Of a DNA stretch of 16,543 nucleotides, positions 14,352 to 16,543 are shown piece after piece (the first letter of the stretch is position 1; every line of letters begins with the position of its first letter). Location of the stretch: contig PBGU01000060.1 in assembly GCA_002719135.1 (NCBI GenBank), positions 1 to 16,543 on the forward strand, in the 5' to 3' direction. The notes beneath the pieces were generated by a model, which saw only the letters and a list, made by a program, of their open reading frames with translations, searched no databases and was not told the origin of the DNA. Source of the stretch: Gammaproteobacteria bacterium (GTDB taxonomy: Bacteria; Pseudomonadota; Gammaproteobacteria; Pseudomonadales; Azotimanducaceae). The position numbers were made by a program, and so were the translations under genes.

Positions 14352-14873
14352 TTGAAGCTACAGAGAATCGGATTGTTTTTTGCGACTTTGTTATTTGGCG
14401 GAACCATGTCGGCGGCTCCGGAAGTGGGCGACTTGGCCCCTGATTGGACATTGCCGGGATCGGATGGAAACGAATATCGTCTTTCGGACCTTTTGGGGAA
14501 ACACGTGGTGATCGCGTTTTTCCCTAAAGCTTATACCAGCGGCTGAACTCTCGAATGCAAGGCGCTGCGTGACAGCGACCGAGAAATCCGTGAGTACGAT
14601 GTCGTTTATTTCATGGCAAGCACGGACTCGATTGAAGACAACCGAGGGTTTGCGGAGAAGAATCAAGCAAGTTTCCCGATCCTCTCGGATCCGAGTAAGG
14701 AGATGTGCGACGCCTATGGGGTGCTGTACCCGATTGGGATGGCTAAACGATGGACCTTTTATATCGACGCGGAAGGCGTTATCCAAAAAATTGATCGTAT
14801 GGTTAAACCGCTGACCGCGGGAACGAGCTTGGTTCAGAATCTAGAAGAGCTGGGCATTCCGCGGGTGCGGTAG
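14352..14873 (+). CDS. Exported selenocysteine peroxiredoxin (in-frame TGA at 14544-14546 read as Sec)
   Basis: A peroxiredoxin of the AhpC-TSA/Bcp type, 173 residues if TGA is read through. Both halves are in the same frame. Upstream: VGDLAPDWTLPGSDG, YRLSDLLGKHVVIAFFPKAYTSG; downstream: TLECKALRDSDREI, then FMASTDS, FPILSDPSKEMCDAYGV, KRWTFYIDAEG. The TGA (residue 65) falls exactly where this family has its peroxidatic Cys (PK-x-T-x-G-C-T), and Cys69 could be the resolving residue. Cys codons differ from TGA by one base, so a mutation is the alternative, but a SECIS-like hairpin follows and the downstream half is fully conserved in style and ends at a normal TAG. Residues 1-22 form a signal-like segment (LKLQRIGLFFATLLFGG), so it should work in the periplasm reducing peroxides. 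The best cleavage site (SAA) is followed by Pro, so it may stay anchored. Confidence 0.88.
14544..14546 (+). other. Selenocysteine codon (TGA)
   Basis: In-frame TGA at residue 65 of the peroxiredoxin, at the peroxidatic Cys position between AYTSG and TLEC. TGA is an ordinary stop elsewhere here (for example the aldo/keto reductase and the DegT-family aminotransferase), so a wholesale reassigned code is not the explanation. Confidence 0.85.
14549..14584 (+). promoter_or_regulatory. Putative bacterial SECIS element
   Basis: CGCTG (14563-14567) pairs perfectly with CAGCG (14573-14577) around the five-base loop CGTGA. GG (14561-14562) can extend the stem to CC (14579-14580) with one bulged A. 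TCTC (14549-14552) pairs with GAGA (14581-14584) as a lower helix across an asymmetric internal loop. The apical loop begins 21 bases after the TGA and has G at its second position; both agree with the published rules for bacterial SECIS hairpins, which lie in the coding region just after the UGA and bind SelB. Folding was done by eye. Confidence 0.75.
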
Positions 14874-14899
14874 CACGGTAAGGGTTCTCGCATAGCGAC

Positions 14900-15244
14900 A
14901 TGAAAAACTTAGCATACGTCTCGATGATTGCGGTTCTTGGGACGGCAACTTTGTGGGGCATTCGGGTGTCAGCAGAGGTGACGTTTGGGGTGGGTAACGC
15001 TGCAAACTGCGACGACGTCGCTCGCGAAATCAGTCGAAATTGGTTTGACGTAAAACATATTTTTTCGGAAGGCGTTGGTAGCAAACGGCCGCGTCCGAAG
15101 GATTTTCAGTGTATTTCTCCACAGTACATGTACAACTTGCTCCCTCGACCAATACCGGCACTTTCCAATAAGTTGATTTGTTTCAAGGAAAGAGAAATAG
15201 CCGCCTGTTGCGATCTACAGATGCGTGCGTGTGCGACCTTATGA
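14900..15244 (+). CDS. Small exported cysteine-rich protein of unknown function
   Basis: A 114-residue protein I do not recognise. Residues 1-25 form a signal peptide (MKNLAYVSMIAVLGTATLWG core, cleavage likely after VSA), leaving about 89 mature residues with six cysteines at 37, 71, 94, 103, 104 and 111. An even number of cysteines in an exported protein suggests disulfides. The start is 26 bases after the selenoprotein stop in the same direction, so the two are probably co-transcribed; it could be a substrate or partner in periplasmic thiol chemistry, which is inference from position. The ribosome site is weak (AAGGG is about 15 bases away). It ends at a normal TGA. Confidence 0.65.
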   Translation: MKNLAYVSMIAVLGTATLWGIRVSAEVTFGVGNAANCDDVAREISRNWFDVKHIFSEGVGSKRPRPKDFQCISPQYMYNLLPRPIPALSNKLICFKEREIAACCDLQMRACATL

Positions 15245-15321
15245 CAGAACTGGAAGATGTGGTTTTTGGTTCACTGCGGGGTAAAATGGCGTAACAAAGA
15301 GGCACGTATTGACGAGGCGAT

Positions 15322-15978
15322 ATGAAGATTTTTTTGAGAACTGCGCTCCTTTTACCGCTTTTTCTACCGATGTCCGTACTAGCAGACACTGCGAGCGCTT
15401 TGGCGAACGCGCCAAGTATCACGGCGCAGGAACTCTATCAAGCGCAGAACATAGGCTTGAGTTTGTACGGTAGCAAAGACTATCAAGAAGCGCGCCCGCA
15501 CCTCATGTTGGCCGCACAGCACGGGCTTAAAAATGCTCAAGCCACGCTCGGCTTGATGCATCTTACTGGGAATGGAGTGGACCGCAGTGCCCAGTTAGGG
15601 ATCGGTTGGTTGGGTGTAGCTGCTGACGGCAAAGCTGGGAGTCGCATTAAGAAAACGTACAAAGATGCGATTGAATCGATTCCGAAAGAGTACCGACCTC
15701 AGTTCGACAAGATCGTGAATGCGTTTGTCTCGCGATATGGGACCAAGGCGCATGGAGTACGCTGCGAAGGCTATAAGCCGGTTGGTACTAATGTTAAGCA
15801 ATACAAGTGCCACTTCGCGGATTCACGATATGGTGATCAGATCGAAGATCCCTTCACCACCCTCAGTCACATGGATACGGGCGGGAGTGACGTTGGGAGT
15901 GTGTATTCCAGTAGCGGGAGTTCGAGCGGCGCGGCATCCCAGCAGAGCGGTTTTACTGGTGGTGGAGGTCGTCGCTAA
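15322..15978 (+). CDS. Exported Sel1/TPR-repeat protein
   Basis: A 218-residue protein with a signal peptide (about 1-21, cleavage likely after VLA). A TPR-like unit (about 36-70, AQNIGLSLYGSKDYQEA) is followed by a Sel1-like repeat (about 71-105, NAQATLGLMHLTGNGVDRS then AQLGIGWLGVAA). Sel1 repeats form paired helices that bind other proteins. The middle (106-180) contains two cysteines, Cys148 and Cys163, that could form a disulfide in the periplasm. The tail (186-218) is Gly/Ser-rich low complexity ending in GGGGRR. GAGG five bases upstream supports the ATG at 15322. Precise function is unknown; a periplasmic scaffold is a reasonable guess. It lies 77 bases after the cysteine-rich gene. 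Confidence 0.8.
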   Translation: MKIFLRTALLLPLFLPMSVLADTASALANAPSITAQELYQAQNIGLSLYGSKDYQEARPHLMLAAQHGLKNAQATLGLMHLTGNGVDRSAQLGIGWLGVAADGKAGSRIKKTYKDAIESIPKEYRPQFDKIVNAFVSRYGTKAHGVRCEGYKPVGTNVKQYKCHFADSRYGDQIEDPFTTLSHMDTGGSDVGSVYSSSGSSSGAASQQSGFTGGGGRR

Positions 15979-16016
15979 GGCTACTCACGGTTCAACTGCT
16001 TTGAGTAAACCGACGG

Positions 16017-16060
16017 ATGCTTTGCTGTTCGGGCTAGTCTCATGACTGGCTCCAAAGCAT
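16017..16060. terminator. Long imperfect hairpin between convergent genes (possible terminator)
   Basis: ATGCTTTG (16017-16024) pairs perfectly with CAAAGCAT (16053-16060). Inside it GGGCTAGTC (16031-16039) pairs with GACTGGCTC (16044-16052), with two G-T wobbles, around the loop TCAT. Six bases (16025-16030) bulge on the left. It sits in the 111-base gap between the Sel1 protein and the GST gene, whose 3' ends face each other, so a bidirectional terminator or 3'-end stabiliser is likely. There is no U run on either side, so it is not a standard intrinsic terminator. Confidence 0.4.
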
Positions 16061-16089
16061 AGAGTCGAACGGACCGGAACCCCGCGCCA

Positions 16090-16543
16090 TTACTGCATCG
16101 TGATCGCTGTTTGGAATGCCGGTCGTGCCTGGATGCGCTCGACATACCCTTTGATGTTCTGCATTTCTTCACTCACGCAACCGAGTCGATTGCTCATGAA
16201 TATCGCGTGACCGAGCATGATATCGGCGCCAGAAAAATCCCCGATAAGGTAGTCCTTCCCTTCGAGCGCGTCGTCGATCGGCTGTAGCGCCTTCGTAAGT
16301 AACCGTTGCGCCTGCTCCAGCGCTTCCTTGTTTTGTCGTTCTGGTGGCAGCAGCACCGTTTGTACAACGATGGTATTGACCGGCGGCATCACCATCCCCT
16401 CGCAATAGTGGAACCATTGCAGATAGGCAGGAAACCGGGGATCATCAACAGCAGGTTTCAAACCACCATTCTTGTGGCGCTCCAGAATATATTCAGCGAT
16501 GGCACCACTTTCAAAAATACTGACATCACCGTCTTCCAGCACG
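16090..16543 (-). CDS. Glutathione S-transferase (partial, N-terminus cut by window)
   Basis: The C-terminal 150 residues of a cytosolic glutathione S-transferase, open to the right edge; about 50-60 N-terminal residues are missing. SIFESGAIAEYILERH is the end of the thioredoxin-like domain with the Glu-Ser pair that holds the gamma-glutamyl group of glutathione. The helical C-terminal domain follows, with the conserved FSGADIMLGHAIF capping motif and a final PAFQTAI segment (the ARPAF turn typical of the family). It conjugates or reduces small electrophiles using glutathione. The subclass cannot be fixed without the N-terminal catalytic residue. It is the only gene at the right edge on the minus strand. 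Confidence 0.92.
   Translation of the reverse strand, partial: VLEDGDVSIFESGAIAEYILERHKNGGLKPAVDDPRFPAYLQWFHYCEGMVMPPVNTIVVQTVLLPPERQNKEALEQAQRLLTKALQPIDDALEGKDYLIGDFSGADIMLGHAIFMSNRLGCVSEEMQNIKGYVERIQARPAFQTAITMQ

Noticed and set aside
14331..14546. Treating the first peroxiredoxin half as a complete 71-residue protein or the gene as a pseudogene
   Set aside because: It would end exactly at the active site; the second half is in frame and well formed, no other lesion is present, and a SECIS-like hairpin follows.
15242..15324. Possible second selenocysteine TGA at the end of the Cys-rich protein (the frame stays open for about 25 codons after it)
   Set aside because: The continuation shows no conserved pattern, ends at the start of the next gene, and I see no hairpin of the right form after the TGA; normal termination is simpler.
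16017..16080. tRNA-like or integron attC-like element
   Set aside because: The hairpin lacks a cloverleaf, T-loop and acceptor pairing, and the conserved attC core sites are absent.

Overview
The window is 16.5 kb of compact, moderately GC-rich bacterial chromosome with about 15 protein genes, short intergenic gaps and ordinary Shine-Dalgarno sites. Gene content (MetX-type acyltransferase, slipin/NfeD pair, GPH and spinster-type MFS permeases, GST, Sel1 protein) suggests a proteobacterium, most likely a free-living or marine gammaproteobacterium. This is inference: there is no rRNA or other marker gene. I see no tRNA, rRNA, CRISPR array, transposase or integrase, and no gene-free stretch over 300 bases; the longest gaps are 691-937 and 1817-2057.

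Layout. (1) 1-690 (-): 5' part of a MetX-family serine/homoserine O-acyltransferase. (2) 938-1816 (+): rhomboid-type intramembrane serine protease. (3) 2058-4160 (+): two-gene operon of a QmcA/slipin-like SPFH protein and a long-form NfeD (ClpP-class membrane protease plus OB domain), preceded by a leader with a hairpin, a tandem repeat and a possible leader peptide. (4) 4203-8589 (-) and 8737-11198 (+): a divergent block that looks catabolic. The minus arm is amidase, spinster-like MFS and GPH symporter; the plus arm is aldo/keto reductase and cytosolic sulfatase. A 12-bp perfect palindrome lies in the shared 147-bp promoter region. (5) 11304-11843: an unusually short MscS-type channel. (6) 11968-14251: NeuC-like UDP-HexNAc 2-epimerase overlapping a DegT/DnrJ-type aminotransferase, which suggests nucleotide-sugar synthesis for a surface glycan. 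(7) 14352-14873: an exported peroxiredoxin whose peroxidatic cysteine codon is an in-frame TGA followed by a bacterial-type SECIS hairpin, so almost certainly a selenoprotein. (8) 14900-15978: two small exported proteins, one with six cysteines and one with Sel1/TPR repeats. (9) 16090-16543 (-): C-terminal part of a glutathione S-transferase.

The main discovery is the selenoprotein. Automatic gene callers would split it into two fragments or call it a pseudogene. The two halves share a reading frame, the TGA sits exactly at the active-site position, the hairpin fits the geometry known for bacterial SECIS elements, and other genes here use TGA as a normal stop.
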